Positions 34,326 to 45,930 of a DNA stretch of 64,000 bases are shown here, in pieces (position 1 is the first letter of the stretch; every line of letters starts with the position of its first letter). The notes under the pieces are model-generated. The model was not told the origin of the DNA and ran no database searches. It saw only the letters and a program-made list of their open reading frames with translations. Origin of the DNA: Alphaproteobacteria bacterium (GTDB lineage: Bacteria > Pseudomonadota > Alphaproteobacteria > Geminicoccales > Geminicoccaceae); contig JALSIM010000010.1 in NCBI GenBank assembly GCA_026990035.1, positions 1-64,000 on the forward strand, read 5' to 3'. Both the position numbers and the translations under genes were made by a program.

Positions 34326-35462
34326 ATGGCGGCCATGAGTTGGAGAAGCCGTTTCCGTATCGCCCGCCTCGTCGCCCGGGCGCGGCCTTCGCGCCCCGGG
34401 CGCCCTTGCCGCTACCTGAAGGCCGTCCTGGCGGCGGTGGCGGTGCCGGTGCTGGTCACCGCGGTCGGGATCGGGCTCTCGCGCTGGGACGGCGGAACGA
34501 CCGTGACGCCGCGGCCGGTCGAGCCGACGGCGATCGCGGCGCCGCGACGGGTGCCGGAAACGACGCCCCGTCTTCCGAGCTACGGGGCGGTGCCGCGTCT
34601 CGTCCTGCCGGGAGCGCTGACCGAGGCGGAACCGGCACCGATCCGGGCACGGTCGCTTCCGCGCGAGCATGCCGGGCGGACGTCCGCGCCCCGGGGGACC
34701 GCCGCGCCGGTCATCGCCCTGGTGATCGACGACATGGGGCACAACATGGAAACGGTGCGCCGGGCGGCGGCCCTCCCGGCGGCGATGACTCTCGCCTTCC
34801 TGCCCTATGTGCAGGACGCCCCGCGACGGGTGGCGGTGGCCCGGGAGGCGGGCAAGGAAATCTTCCTCCACATGCCGATGGAGCCGGCGAGCCCGGCTTT
34901 CGACCCGGGACCGGGGGCCATCCGGGCCGGGCAGCCGGCGGCGACGATCCGCGCCAATCTCGAGGCGGCGCTGGCGCGGGTGCCGGGTGCGGTGGGGGTC
35001 AACAACCACATGGGCAGCCGGGCCACCGCCGATGCCGGGGCGATGCGGGCGGTGATGGGCCTGCTGCGGGAGCGCGGCCTGATCTACGTCGATAGCTGGA
35101 CCTCGCCGCGGAGCGTGGCCGAGAAGACGGCCCGCGAGGCGGGGATCCCGTTCGGCGGCCGCGACGTGTTCATCGACAATCTGCGGGATCCGGCCGCCAT
35201 CCGCCGCCAGCTCGCCCTCGCCGAGCGGCGCGCGCGCCGGCGCGGCACGGCCATCGTCATCGGTCATCCGCACGCCGTGACCCTCGGGGTTCTGGAGGAA
35301 TGGATTCCGGAGGCGCGGGCACGCGGCGTGCGCTTCGCCACCCTGAGCGCGGTGGTCCGCCAGCCACGATGTCCCGAAGCGCGGACCGCGGCGCTGTGCG
35401 GTCCGCGCGAAGCCCGGGCGGTGACGGTCCGGGCCGCGGCCTGCGGCGGGACGGGCTGCTGA
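34326..35462 (+). CDS. Divergent polysaccharide deacetylase family protein (YibQ-like)
   Basis: The 378-residue protein has an N-terminal transmembrane or signal segment (residues 31-50). A Pro/Arg-rich linker follows, then the deacetylase-like domain starting PVIALVIDDMGHNMETVRRA. Domain landmarks are FLHMPMEP, GVNNHMGSRATAD, YVDSWTS and GTAIVIGHPHAVTL. It probably acts in the periplasm on a glycan, but its substrate is unknown. Two in-frame ATGs occur (34326, 34335). A CATAAT that could be a -10 overlaps the first, so the second may be the true start. Confidence 0.85.
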   Translation: MAAMSWRSRFRIARLVARARPSRPGRPCRYLKAVLAAVAVPVLVTAVGIGLSRWDGGTTVTPRPVEPTAIAAPRRVPETTPRLPSYGAVPRLVLPGALTEAEPAPIRARSLPREHAGRTSAPRGTAAPVIALVIDDMGHNMETVRRAAALPAAMTLAFLPYVQDAPRRVAVAREAGKEIFLHMPMEPASPAFDPGPGAIRAGQPAATIRANLEAALARVPGAVGVNNHMGSRATADAGAMRAVMGLLRERGLIYVDSWTSPRSVAEKTAREAGIPFGGRDVFIDNLRDPAAIRRQLALAERRARRRGTAIVIGHPHAVTLGVLEEWIPEARARGVRFATLSAVVRQPRCPEARTAALCGPREARAVTVRAAACGGTGC

Positions 35463-35474
35463 TGAGACGGCCTC

Positions 35475-36977
35475 TCAGACGCCGCGACCGGCGAAACTGA
35501 CCGCTTCCTCCGCCGCCCGGATCAGCGCCCGGGCCTTGTTGCAGCTTTCCTGGAACTCCGCTTCCGGATCGCTGTCGGCGACCACTCCGCCGCCGGCCTG
35601 GACGAACATCTCGTCGCCGCGCACCAGCGCGGTGCGCAGGGCGATGCAGGTGTCCATGCCCCCGTCGGCGGCGAAATAGCCCACCGCCCCCGCGTAGAAG
35701 CCGCGTCGTTCGGGCTCCAGCTCCTCGATGATCTCCATCGCCCGGATCTTGGGTGCGCCGGTCACGGTTCCGGCCGGAAAGCCGGCGATCAGCGCGTCGA
35801 GGGCGTCACAGTCGGATCTCAGCCGTCCCTCGACGTTGGAGACGATGTGCATGACGTGGGAATAGTATTCGACCACCATCCGCTCGGTGACCCGCACCGA
35901 GCCGATCTCCGCCACCCGGCCCACGTCGTTGCGCCCGAGATCGAGGAGCATGATGTGTTCGGCGATCTCCTTGGGATCGGCCAGGAGATCGCGGGCCAGC
36001 GCCTCGTCCTCGGCCCGGGTCGTGCCCCGTTTGCGGGTGCCGGCGATCGGCCGGATCGTGACCTTGCCGTCGCGGACCCGCACCAGGATCTCGGGGCTCG
36101 AACCCACCAGGGCGTGGCCGTCGAGATCGAGGAAGAACAGGAAAGGCGAGGGATTGAGGCGCCGCAATGCGCGGTAGAGGGCGAACGGCGGCAGGGTGAA
36201 GGGAATCGTGAAGCGCTGCGAAGGCACCACCTGGAAGATGTCGCCGGCCATGATGTAGTCTTTCGCCCGGCGCACCATCTCGTGGTACTGCTCGCGGGTC
36301 ACGTTCGATCGGGGCTGCGGCGGCGGGCTCGCCATCCGCAGCGTGCCGTGGCCGAGGCTGCGCTGGAAATCCGCGATCGCGTCGGCCAGCCGTTCGGCGG
36401 CCAGATCGAGGGCGGCACGAGCGGTCAGATCGGGCCGCGGCCAGACCGGCGTCACCAGGGTCACCCGGTCGAGAATGTTGTCGAAGACGGCGATCAGGGT
36501 GGGCCGGACGAAGACCGCGTCGGGCAGGCCGAGACGATCCGGATTGAGATCCGGCAGGCGCTCCATCAGCCGCACCATGTCGTAGCCCATATGGCCGAAC
36601 AGACCGGCGGCCATGGGCGGCAGTTCGGGCGGCAGGGCGATCCGCGTCGCGCCGATGAGCCGCCGCAGGCTCGCCAGCGCCGGCAATTCGTCGGGCAGGA
36701 AGCGGTCGCGTGCCCGCAGGGCTTCCCGGTTGATCTCCGCCCGTTCACCGAAACAGCGCCAGACCAGATCCGGACGCAGACCGATGATGGAGTAGCGGCC
36801 GCGGGTGGCGCCGCCCTCGACGCTCTCGAGGAGAAAGCTGTAGGGCCGGTTCTCGGCGAGCTTGAGAAAGGCCGAGACCGGAGTTTCCAGATCGGCCACC
36901 AGCGATGTCCAGACGACCTGGGGCCGGCCGGCTTCGTAGGCGGCGACGAAGGTCGCCGGATCGGGCGAAAGGCGCAT
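35475..36977 (-). CDS. trpE: Anthranilate synthase component I
   Basis: The 500-residue chorismate-using subunit makes anthranilate with TrpG. The Trp feedback-site motif SFLLESVEGG lies near residue 48. The chorismate core contains QVVPSQRF, PSPFLFFLDL, IRPIAGTRKRG, HIMLLDLGRNDVGRV and FPAGTVTGAPKIRAMEII. ATG at 36977 is preceded by GGAGGCTGAAGG. The gene begins 4 bases past the ppiD stop, so it is likely co-transcribed with ppiD. Confidence 0.96.
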   Translation of the reverse strand: MRLSPDPATFVAAYEAGRPQVVWTSLVADLETPVSAFLKLAENRPYSFLLESVEGGATRGRYSIIGLRPDLVWRCFGERAEINREALRARDRFLPDELPALASLRRLIGATRIALPPELPPMAAGLFGHMGYDMVRLMERLPDLNPDRLGLPDAVFVRPTLIAVFDNILDRVTLVTPVWPRPDLTARAALDLAAERLADAIADFQRSLGHGTLRMASPPPQPRSNVTREQYHEMVRRAKDYIMAGDIFQVVPSQRFTIPFTLPPFALYRALRRLNPSPFLFFLDLDGHALVGSSPEILVRVRDGKVTIRPIAGTRKRGTTRAEDEALARDLLADPKEIAEHIMLLDLGRNDVGRVAEIGSVRVTERMVVEYYSHVMHIVSNVEGRLRSDCDALDALIAGFPAGTVTGAPKIRAMEIIEELEPERRGFYAGAVGYFAADGGMDTCIALRTALVRGDEMFVQAGGGVVADSDPEAEFQESCNKARALIRAAEEAVSFAGRGV

Positions 36978-36981
36978 GCCT

Positions 36982-38874
36982 TCAGCCTCCGCCGCCGAGC
37001 ACCGTCGCCATTGCCTGCTGGTTGATCTCGATCGGGTAGCGGGCGCGCAGCGCTCCCTCGAACTGGGCGAAGAGATCGGAGCGCCAGCCGATCCGGAGCT
37101 GCTCCTCGAGCGGCGCCAGATCCTCGGGTTCGGGCGCCGGTTCGACCGCGGTGACCCGCAGCAGGACGACACCGGCGGGGGTTTCCACGGGCTCCGGCAC
37201 GAGCTCGCCTTCACCGGCGGCGAAGATCGCCTGCACCGCGCGCGGCCCGAGGCCGAAGGCCTGTCCCGTTTCCGAGCGTTTCACGGGCCCGACCTCGCGG
37301 AGGGAAACGCCCGCATAGGCTTCCGCCAGCGTCGCCAGGCTCCTCCCGGCCCGGGCCTCTTCCAGGAGCTTTTCGGCGAGCGTCCGCGCCGCCTTCTGCT
37401 GCTGTTCCCGCCGCCAGCCTTCGCGCACCCGCTCCCGCGCCTCGGCCAGGGTCAGCGGCCGGGCGGCTTCGACCGCGTCCACACGGAACACGAAGTAGCG
37501 ACCGTCGCGGGTTTCCTCGAGCAACGAGGGCTCGCCCTCCGGGGCCAGGAACAGCGCTTCGAGGATGTCGGCGGTGAGCTTCTCGGGCGCCACCGGTCGA
37601 CCCTCCGGATCCCGGCCGTTCCGATCCACCGCCTCGACGGCGAGCAGCGGGATGCCGAGCTTGTCCGCCGCCTCTTCGAGCGCGACGCCGGCGGCGATCT
37701 CGTCATCGAGCGCGGCCGCGAAATCGGGCAGCTGATCGGTCGCCTTTTCGAGGGCGAGCTCCCGTTCGAGCTCCGCTCTCTTCTCCTCGAAACTCGCGAC
37801 CCGTCCGGGTTCGATCTTCACCACCCGGAGAATGTGCCAGCCGAAGGGGCTTTTCACCGGATCGCCGAGCCCCCCTTCGGGAAGCGAGAAGGCGACATCG
37901 GCGAGGGCCGAGGGAAGACCCGCGCGGTCCACCGGACCGAGGGTGGAGAGCCGGGCGCCCCTGGCGGCCAGGGCTTCGGCGACCTCCTCGAGGCTCCTTC
38001 CCTGGGCGAGCAGGATACGGGCTTCCTCGGCCGTCGCCTCGTCGGGCAGCAGGAGCTGGGCGATCTCGCGCCGTTCGGGCGTGGCGTAAAGGCTCTTGCG
38101 GGTTTCGTAGAGCTGCCGGATTTCCTCCTCCGGCACCGCGATCTCCCCGACCAGATCCTCGGCCCCGAGAATGGCGATCACCGCCCGGCGGTATTCGGGA
38201 CGCTGGAAGGATTCCGCGTTCTCCCGGAGCCAGGCTTCGAGGGTGGCCTCGTCCGGTTCGGCCACCGACATCGCCGCCGCCTCGACGACCAGGGCTTCGG
38301 CCTTCCGCTCCTCGTTGCGGTAGTCGTGGAGGAACCGGGCGAGGAAGCGCGACGGGCGAACCGGCTCGGAAAAGGCCCGCAGGAGCCGGTTGCGGGCGAG
38401 CTCGGCGCGGATCTCCTCGACGAAGGCCTTCTCCGTGACTCCCACCGAGCGCAGGAACAGTTCCAACCGCCCCCGGTCGAAATTGCCGGCGGCATCGGTG
38501 AAGGCGGGATCGCCGCGGATCGCCTCCGCCACTTCCTCGTCGCTCACGCCGATGCCGAGTTCGGCCACGTAGGCGTCCACGAGCCGCCGGGCGATCAACC
38601 GCTGAAGGGCTTCGTTGAGGGCGGTGGCGGCGAGCGGGTTGCCGCGGTCGATCCCGATCCCGAACTGCTCGCCGAGCTGCCGGAGCTGGGCCTCGAACTC
38701 GCGATCGAGTTCGACCACGGTGATCTCGCGTCCGTCGACGGTGGCGGCGACGTTGCCGCCGCGCGGGCCGAGGAAGATGTCGCCGATTCCCCAGACCGCG
38801 AAGCTGAGGATCAGCAAACCGAGAAAGGCCTTGACGACCCAGGACGAGGCCCTACTGCGCAACGCGTCCAGCAT
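36982..38874 (-). CDS. ppiD: PpiD/SurA-type periplasmic chaperone peptidyl-prolyl isomerase
   Basis: A 630-residue membrane-anchored folding factor. The short cytosolic N-terminus and single helix WVVKAFLGLLILSFAVWGIGDIF (about 12-34) are followed by the SurA_N-like region. A parvulin domain lies at about 255-360 (EIAQLLLPDEATAEEA...FGWHILRVVKI), and a long C-terminal region follows. The usual length is 600-640, so it is complete. ATG at 38874, with a good minus-strand promoter upstream. Confidence 0.9.
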   Translation of the reverse strand: MLDALRSRASSWVVKAFLGLLILSFAVWGIGDIFLGPRGGNVAATVDGREITVVELDREFEAQLRQLGEQFGIGIDRGNPLAATALNEALQRLIARRLVDAYVAELGIGVSDEEVAEAIRGDPAFTDAAGNFDRGRLELFLRSVGVTEKAFVEEIRAELARNRLLRAFSEPVRPSRFLARFLHDYRNEERKAEALVVEAAAMSVAEPDEATLEAWLRENAESFQRPEYRRAVIAILGAEDLVGEIAVPEEEIRQLYETRKSLYATPERREIAQLLLPDEATAEEARILLAQGRSLEEVAEALAARGARLSTLGPVDRAGLPSALADVAFSLPEGGLGDPVKSPFGWHILRVVKIEPGRVASFEEKRAELERELALEKATDQLPDFAAALDDEIAAGVALEEAADKLGIPLLAVEAVDRNGRDPEGRPVAPEKLTADILEALFLAPEGEPSLLEETRDGRYFVFRVDAVEAARPLTLAEARERVREGWRREQQQKAARTLAEKLLEEARAGRSLATLAEAYAGVSLREVGPVKRSETGQAFGLGPRAVQAIFAAGEGELVPEPVETPAGVVLLRVTAVEPAPEPEDLAPLEEQLRIGWRSDLFAQFEGALRARYPIEINQQAMATVLGGGG

Positions 38875-38927
38875 GTTCTCGAAACCACGGTGATGTGGGA
38901 GGATGGATCGGCCGGCGGCACCGCGGC

Positions 38928-38956
38928 ACGATAGCGAAGCGCCGGAGCGGCGGCAA
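38928..38956 (-). promoter_or_regulatory. Candidate promoter for ppiD-trpE
   Basis: On the minus strand TTGCCG (38956-38951), 17 bases, TATCGT (38933-38928) lies about 55 bases upstream of the ppiD start. Confidence 0.45.
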
Positions 38957-39041
38957 GCGCGGGCCCGCTGCCGGGCCCTCTGGAAACCGGCGGTACGGTG
39001 TGATACCTCTCGCGCGGCCCCCCCACCCGTCGGAGCGCCTG

Positions 39042-39794
39042 ATGCCGCTGGCCCGGCCGATCGTCTTCGGGAACTGGAAAATGCACGGCCTGCGGGCGGA
39101 CGCGCTGGCGCTCGCCGGCGATCTCGCCCGGCGCAGCGCCCGGCTCTCCGCGACCCTCGGCGTCTTTCCGCCGGCGACGGTGCTCGCCGAGGTGGCCCGC
39201 CGCGTCGCCGATACGGCGATCCTCGTCGGCGGCCAGGACTGCCACGACGAGCCCGAAGGACCGTACACCGGCTGCATCAGCGCGCCGATGCTGAAGGACG
39301 CCGGTGCCCGGGCGGTGATTCTCGGCCATTCCGAACGCCGCCACGGGTTCGGCGAGAGCGACGAGCTGGTCTGCCGCAAGGCCCGGGCGGCCATCGACGC
39401 GGGACTCCTCGTGGTGCTCTGCATCGGCGAGACCGAGGAGGAATGGCTCGCAGGCCGGCGGTTCGAGGTGCTGGCGCGGCAGCTCGACGGTTCGCTGCCC
39501 GCGAACGCCGGGGCCGACAGCCTGGTGATCGCCTACGAACCGGTCTGGGCGATCGGCACGGGACGCATCCCCGAGCTGGAGGACATTCGCGAAACCCATG
39601 CCTGGCTGCGCCACCAGCTTTCGCACCGGCTCGCCGACGGTGCCGGGACGGGGCTGCTCTATGGTGGTTCGGTGAAGGCGGCGAACGCGGCCGAGATCAT
39701 GGCCCAGCCCGAGGTCGACGGGGTACTTGTGGGCGGCGCCAGTCTCGACGCCGAGGAATTCTGGCGCATCTACACGGCCGGCGGGGGCGCCTGA
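39042..39794 (+). CDS. tpiA: Triosephosphate isomerase
   Basis: A 250-residue glycolytic enzyme. It begins MPLARPIVFGNWKMHG (substrate Lys), with catalytic His in ILGHSERR and Glu in VIAYEPVWAIGTG. The phosphate loop YGGSVKAANA follows. The ATG at 39042 has CGGAG upstream and starts where the family does; the longer frame is not coding. It is first of a plus-strand block leading to secG and pyrG. Confidence 0.96.
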   Translation: MPLARPIVFGNWKMHGLRADALALAGDLARRSARLSATLGVFPPATVLAEVARRVADTAILVGGQDCHDEPEGPYTGCISAPMLKDAGARAVILGHSERRHGFGESDELVCRKARAAIDAGLLVVLCIGETEEEWLAGRRFEVLARQLDGSLPANAGADSLVIAYEPVWAIGTGRIPELEDIRETHAWLRHQLSHRLADGAGTGLLYGGSVKAANAAEIMAQPEVDGVLVGGASLDAEEFWRIYTAGGGA

Positions 39795-39830
39795 CGCGCC
39801 CCGCCGCTTTTGGTTCGAGGTGATCACGAC

Positions 39831-40160
39831 ATGGCCACAGTGGTACTCGTCATTCATCTGTTCATCGCCCTCGCCCTGGTCGGGGTGATCCTGATCCAGC
39901 GCAGCGAAGGGGGTGGGCTGGGTATCGGCGGTGGGACCTTCGGCGGGCTGACCAGCGGCCGCGGCGCGGCGAACCTCCTGACCCGCACCACCGCGATCCT
40001 CGCCGCGAGCTTCATCGGCACCAGCCTGATCCTCGCCATCCTCGCCGGAAACGCCACCCGCGCACCGATCGTGCTCGACCGGCCGGCGACCACCACCGCT
40101 CCGGTGACGCCGCCGCAGCAGGACACACCGGGCACGCCCAGCGCTCCGGTCGCCCAGTGA
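39831..40160 (+). CDS. secG: Preprotein translocase subunit SecG
   Basis: This 109-residue inner-membrane accessory subunit of SecYEG has two hydrophobic helices (VVLVIHLFIALALVGVILIQ and TAILAASFIGTSLILAIL). The conserved RSEGGGLGIGGG loop separates them. A Pro/Thr-rich C-terminal tail follows. ATG 39831 is preceded by GAGG. Confidence 0.93.
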   Translation: MATVVLVIHLFIALALVGVILIQRSEGGGLGIGGGTFGGLTSGRGAANLLTRTTAILAASFIGTSLILAILAGNATRAPIVLDRPATTTAPVTPPQQDTPGTPSAPVAQ

Positions 40161-40201
40161 GCCTTCCGGCGATCGGCGGAAAGGCGCGGCACCGCGGCGC
40201 C

Positions 40202-40230
40202 TTGGCCTCGACGTCGCGCCCGTGTAGACA
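40202..40230 (+). promoter_or_regulatory. pyrG promoter giving a near-leaderless transcript
   Basis: TTGGCC (40202-40207), 17 bases, TAGACA (40225-40230). A start about 7 bases after the -10 would leave only a few bases before the ATG at 40241, and no Shine-Dalgarno sequence is present. Confidence 0.45.
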
Positions 40231-40240
40231 ATAGCGATTG

Positions 40241-41868
<1,628 letters not shown>

Positions 41869-41869
<1 letters not shown>

Positions 41870-42726
41870 TGGCCGAAACGCGACCGGAACGCCTGGTACG
41901 CGTCGGTGATGTCGAGATCGGCAACCGGGGACCGCTGGTGCTGATCGCCGGCCCCTGCGCCATCGAGAGCCGCGATCACGCCCTGTTCATGGCCGAGGAG
42001 CTCGTCGAGCTCGCCGGCGAGCTCGGCATGCCCTTCATCTTCAAGAGCTCCTTCGACAAGGCCAACCGCACGAGCCTCGACAGTCCGCGCGGTGTCGGTC
42101 TCGAGGAGGGGGTGCGGATCCTCGCCGAAGTGCGGGAGCGCTGCGGCTGTCCGGTGCTCACCGATGTCCACGAGAGCTGGCAGTGCGCGCCGGTGGCGGA
42201 AGCGGTCGACGTCCTGCAGATCCCGGCCTTTCTCTGCCGCCAGACCGATCTCCTGGCGGCCGCGGCAGGTACCGGCCGCGCCATCAACGTCAAGAAGGGG
42301 CAGTTCCTCGCCCCCTGGGACATGCACAATGTGGTGGCCAAGCTCGAAGGCTTCGGTGCCGAGCGGATCCTCGTCTGCGAGCGGGGCACGAGCTTCGGCT
42401 ACAACACGCTGGTCTCCGACATGCGGGCGCTGCCGGAGCTCGCCCGCGGCGGCTGGCCGGTAGTCTTCGACGCCACCCATTCGGTGCAGCAGCCGGGCGG
42501 GCTCGGCGGCCGCAGCGGCGGCCAGCGGGCCTTCGTGCCGGTGCTGGCGCGGGCGGCGGTGGCCCTCGGCGTCGCCGCCGTCTTCATCGAGACCCACGAC
42601 CGGCCCGAGGAGGCACCGAGCGACGGTCCCAACATGGTCCCCCTCGCGGCGCTGCGCGAGGTGCTCGAGGATCTCCGGGCCTTCGACGCGCTGGCCAAGG
42701 CGCGCCCGCTGCCGCGACTGGACTGA
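41869..42726 (+). CDS. kdsA: 3-deoxy-8-phosphooctulonate synthase
   Basis: A 285-residue enzyme that condenses PEP and arabinose-5-phosphate in lipopolysaccharide Kdo synthesis. [33 protein letters not shown] and [12 protein letters not shown] are the expected motifs. Its ATG overlaps the pyrG stop, so the two are coupled. Confidence 0.96.
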
Positions 42727-44055
<1,329 letters not shown>

Positions 44056-44059
44056 CTCG

Positions 44060-44422
44060 GTGACCCGGGCGGACCGGATCGCCGATCTCGGCCATCGCCT
44101 GCGGCGGCTCGTCCGGACCGGCTGGCTCCTGGTGCCGCTCACCCTGCTGCTCGCCTACTTCGCCTATCACGCGGTGCACGGGCAGCGTGGTCTGATCGCC
44201 TGGATGGATCTGCGGCGGGAAGTGGCGCAGGCCCAGCGCGAGCTCGAGACGCTCGAGGCGGAGCGGGAGCGGCTCGCCCGGCGCGTCGAGGCGCTGCGTC
44301 CCGGCCAGACGGATGCCGATCTTCTGGAAAGCGAGTTGCGACGGCTCGGCTATCTGCGTCCGGAGGAGGTGATCGTGCTGGTGGAACCCGAGGCGGAAGC
44401 GGAATCGCCGGAGGCCCGCTGA
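44060..44422 (+). CDS. ftsB: FtsB/DivIC-type septum formation initiator
   Basis: A 120-residue bitopic protein. A cytoplasmic basic stretch, a helix LLVPLTLLLAYFAYHAVHG (about 24-42) and a coiled coil (LRREVAQAQRELETLEAERERLARRV) are visible. ESELRRLGYLRPEEVIV completes the family pattern. It helps assemble the FtsQBL division complex. GTG start 5 bases after the eno stop. Confidence 0.9.
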   Translation: MTRADRIADLGHRLRRLVRTGWLLVPLTLLLAYFAYHAVHGQRGLIAWMDLRREVAQAQRELETLEAERERLARRVEALRPGQTDADLLESELRRLGYLRPEEVIVLVEPEAEAESPEAR

Positions 44423-44567
44423 GCGGCCCCGTCCGATCCTGCATGGCGCTCATGCGCGCTGGTGGGTATCGGAGGGAGAACCGCTGCGCTAGAAGACCGC
44501 CGGCACCCGCCCGCGGTGGGCGCCGCCCGATGGCAGATCCGTCAACTCGATCGGGAGAGGCAACGCC

Positions 44568-45623
44568 ATGTGCGCTGCACCACGCGGGGGCAAGAGCCCC
44601 AAGAGCCCCAAGAGCGGCAAGGGGACCGCATCACGACGTTCCAGCGGCAAGGCGGCGCGGGAGCTGCCGCCGCGCGACAAGCTTCTCGCCTTCTACCGCG
44701 ACATGCTGCTGATCCGCCGCTTCGAGGAGAAGGCGGGCCAGCTCTACGGCATGGGGCTGATCGGCGGCTTCTGCCACCTCTACATCGGCCAGGAAGCGGT
44801 CTGTACCGGCATCCAGCACGCCCTGACCGATCGCGACACGGTGATCACCAGCTACCGCGATCACGGGCACATGCTGGTCTGCGGCATGGATCCGCGCCGG
44901 GTGATGGCCGAGCTCACCGGCCGCGCGACCGGCTATTCCAAGGGCAAGGGCGGCTCCATGCACATGTTCGCCAAGGACCGGAACTTCTACGGCGGCCACG
45001 GCATCGTCGGCGCCCAGGTGCCGCTCGGCACCGGCCTCGCCTTCGCCCACAAGTACCGTGGCGACGGGGGCATCTGCGCCACCTATTTCGGCGAAGGGGC
45101 GGCCAACCAGGGGCAGGTTTACGAATCCTTCAACATGGCGGCGCTCTGGAAACTGCCGGTGCTCTACGTGATCGAGAACAACCGCTACGCCATGGGCACG
45201 CCGCTGGCCCGGGCCACCGCCAGCACCGAACTGGCCCAGCGCGGCCGGGCCTTCGCCATTCCCGGCGCGCAGGTGGACGGGATGGACGTGGTCGCCGTCT
45301 ACCACAAGGCGCAGGAGGTCGCCGACTACGTCCGCCGCGGCGAGGGGCCCTTCATTCTGGAGGCCCAGACCTATCGCTACCGGGGCCATTCGATGTCCGA
45401 TCCGGCCAAGTACCGGACCCGGGAGGAAGTCCGGGAGATCCGCGAGCGGCACGACCCCATCGACCAGCTCAAGCGGCTCCTGCTCGACCGCGAGCTGGCC
45501 ACCGAGGAGGAGCTCAAGACGATCGATCGGGAGATCCGGACCATCGTCAACGATGCGGCCCGGTTCGCCCAGGACAGCCCGGAGCCGGATCCGAGCGAAC
45601 TCTGGTCCGACGTACTGGTCTGA
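44568..45623 (+). CDS. pdhA: Pyruvate dehydrogenase E1 component alpha subunit
   Basis: The 351-residue thiamin-diphosphate subunit contains GGHGIVGAQVPLGTGLAFAHKY, then GEGAANQGQVYESFNMAALW...VIENN of the TPP site. The C-terminal loop has YRGHSMSDPAKYRT. GGGAGAGG precedes the ATG. Residues 8-30 are a Lys/Ser/Gly-rich tail built from 9-base tandem repeats (44592-44618). It heads the pdhA-pdhB-pdhC-lpdA-lipA cluster. Confidence 0.96.
   Translation: MCAAPRGGKSPKSPKSGKGTASRRSSGKAARELPPRDKLLAFYRDMLLIRRFEEKAGQLYGMGLIGGFCHLYIGQEAVCTGIQHALTDRDTVITSYRDHGHMLVCGMDPRRVMAELTGRATGYSKGKGGSMHMFAKDRNFYGGHGIVGAQVPLGTGLAFAHKYRGDGGICATYFGEGAANQGQVYESFNMAALWKLPVLYVIENNRYAMGTPLARATASTELAQRGRAFAIPGAQVDGMDVVAVYHKAQEVADYVRRGEGPFILEAQTYRYRGHSMSDPAKYRTREEVREIRERHDPIDQLKRLLLDRELATEEELKTIDREIRTIVNDAARFAQDSPEPDPSELWSDVLV
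44592..44618 (+). repeat. 9-base tandem repeat in pdhA
   Basis: Two exact copies of AAGAGCCCC and a third variant (AAGAGCGGC) encode a Lys-Ser-Pro tract in the disordered N-terminus of E1-alpha. Confidence 0.7.
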
Positions 45624-45639
45624 GCCGGTGAGCGCGGAC

Positions 45640-45664
45640 GGCCCGCCGCACCGCGGCGCGGGCC
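45640..45664 (+). other. Stem-loop between pdhA and pdhB
   Basis: GGCCCG-CCGC (45640-45649) pairs with GCGG-CG-CGGGCC (45653-45664) with a two-base bulge and a 3-base loop. There is no T-run, so a processing or stability hairpin is more likely than a terminator. Confidence 0.35.
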
Positions 45665-45686
45665 TTCCGGCCGGGAGGGAGACCCG

Positions 45687-45930
45687 ATGCCCGTAGAGAT
45701 CCTGATGCCCGCCCTTTCGCCGACGATGACCGAGGGAAATCTGTCCCGTTGGCTGAAGCGCGAGGGGGAAAAGGTGTCGCCCGGGGAGGTGATCGCCGAG
45801 ATCGAGACGGACAAGGCGACCATGGAGGTGGAGGCGACGGAGGAGGGTGTTCTGGCGCGGATTCTGGTGCCGGAGGGTACCGAGGCCGTGCCGGTGAACA
45901 CCCCCATCGCCCTGCTGCTGGAGGATGGAG
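45687..45930 (+). repeat. Lipoyl-domain coding repeat, copy 1 (pdhB)
   Basis: This segment and 47092-47335 encode near-identical lipoyl domains. They also share long identical DNA stretches, for example around GAGATCGAGACGGACAAGG in both. Confidence 0.7.
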
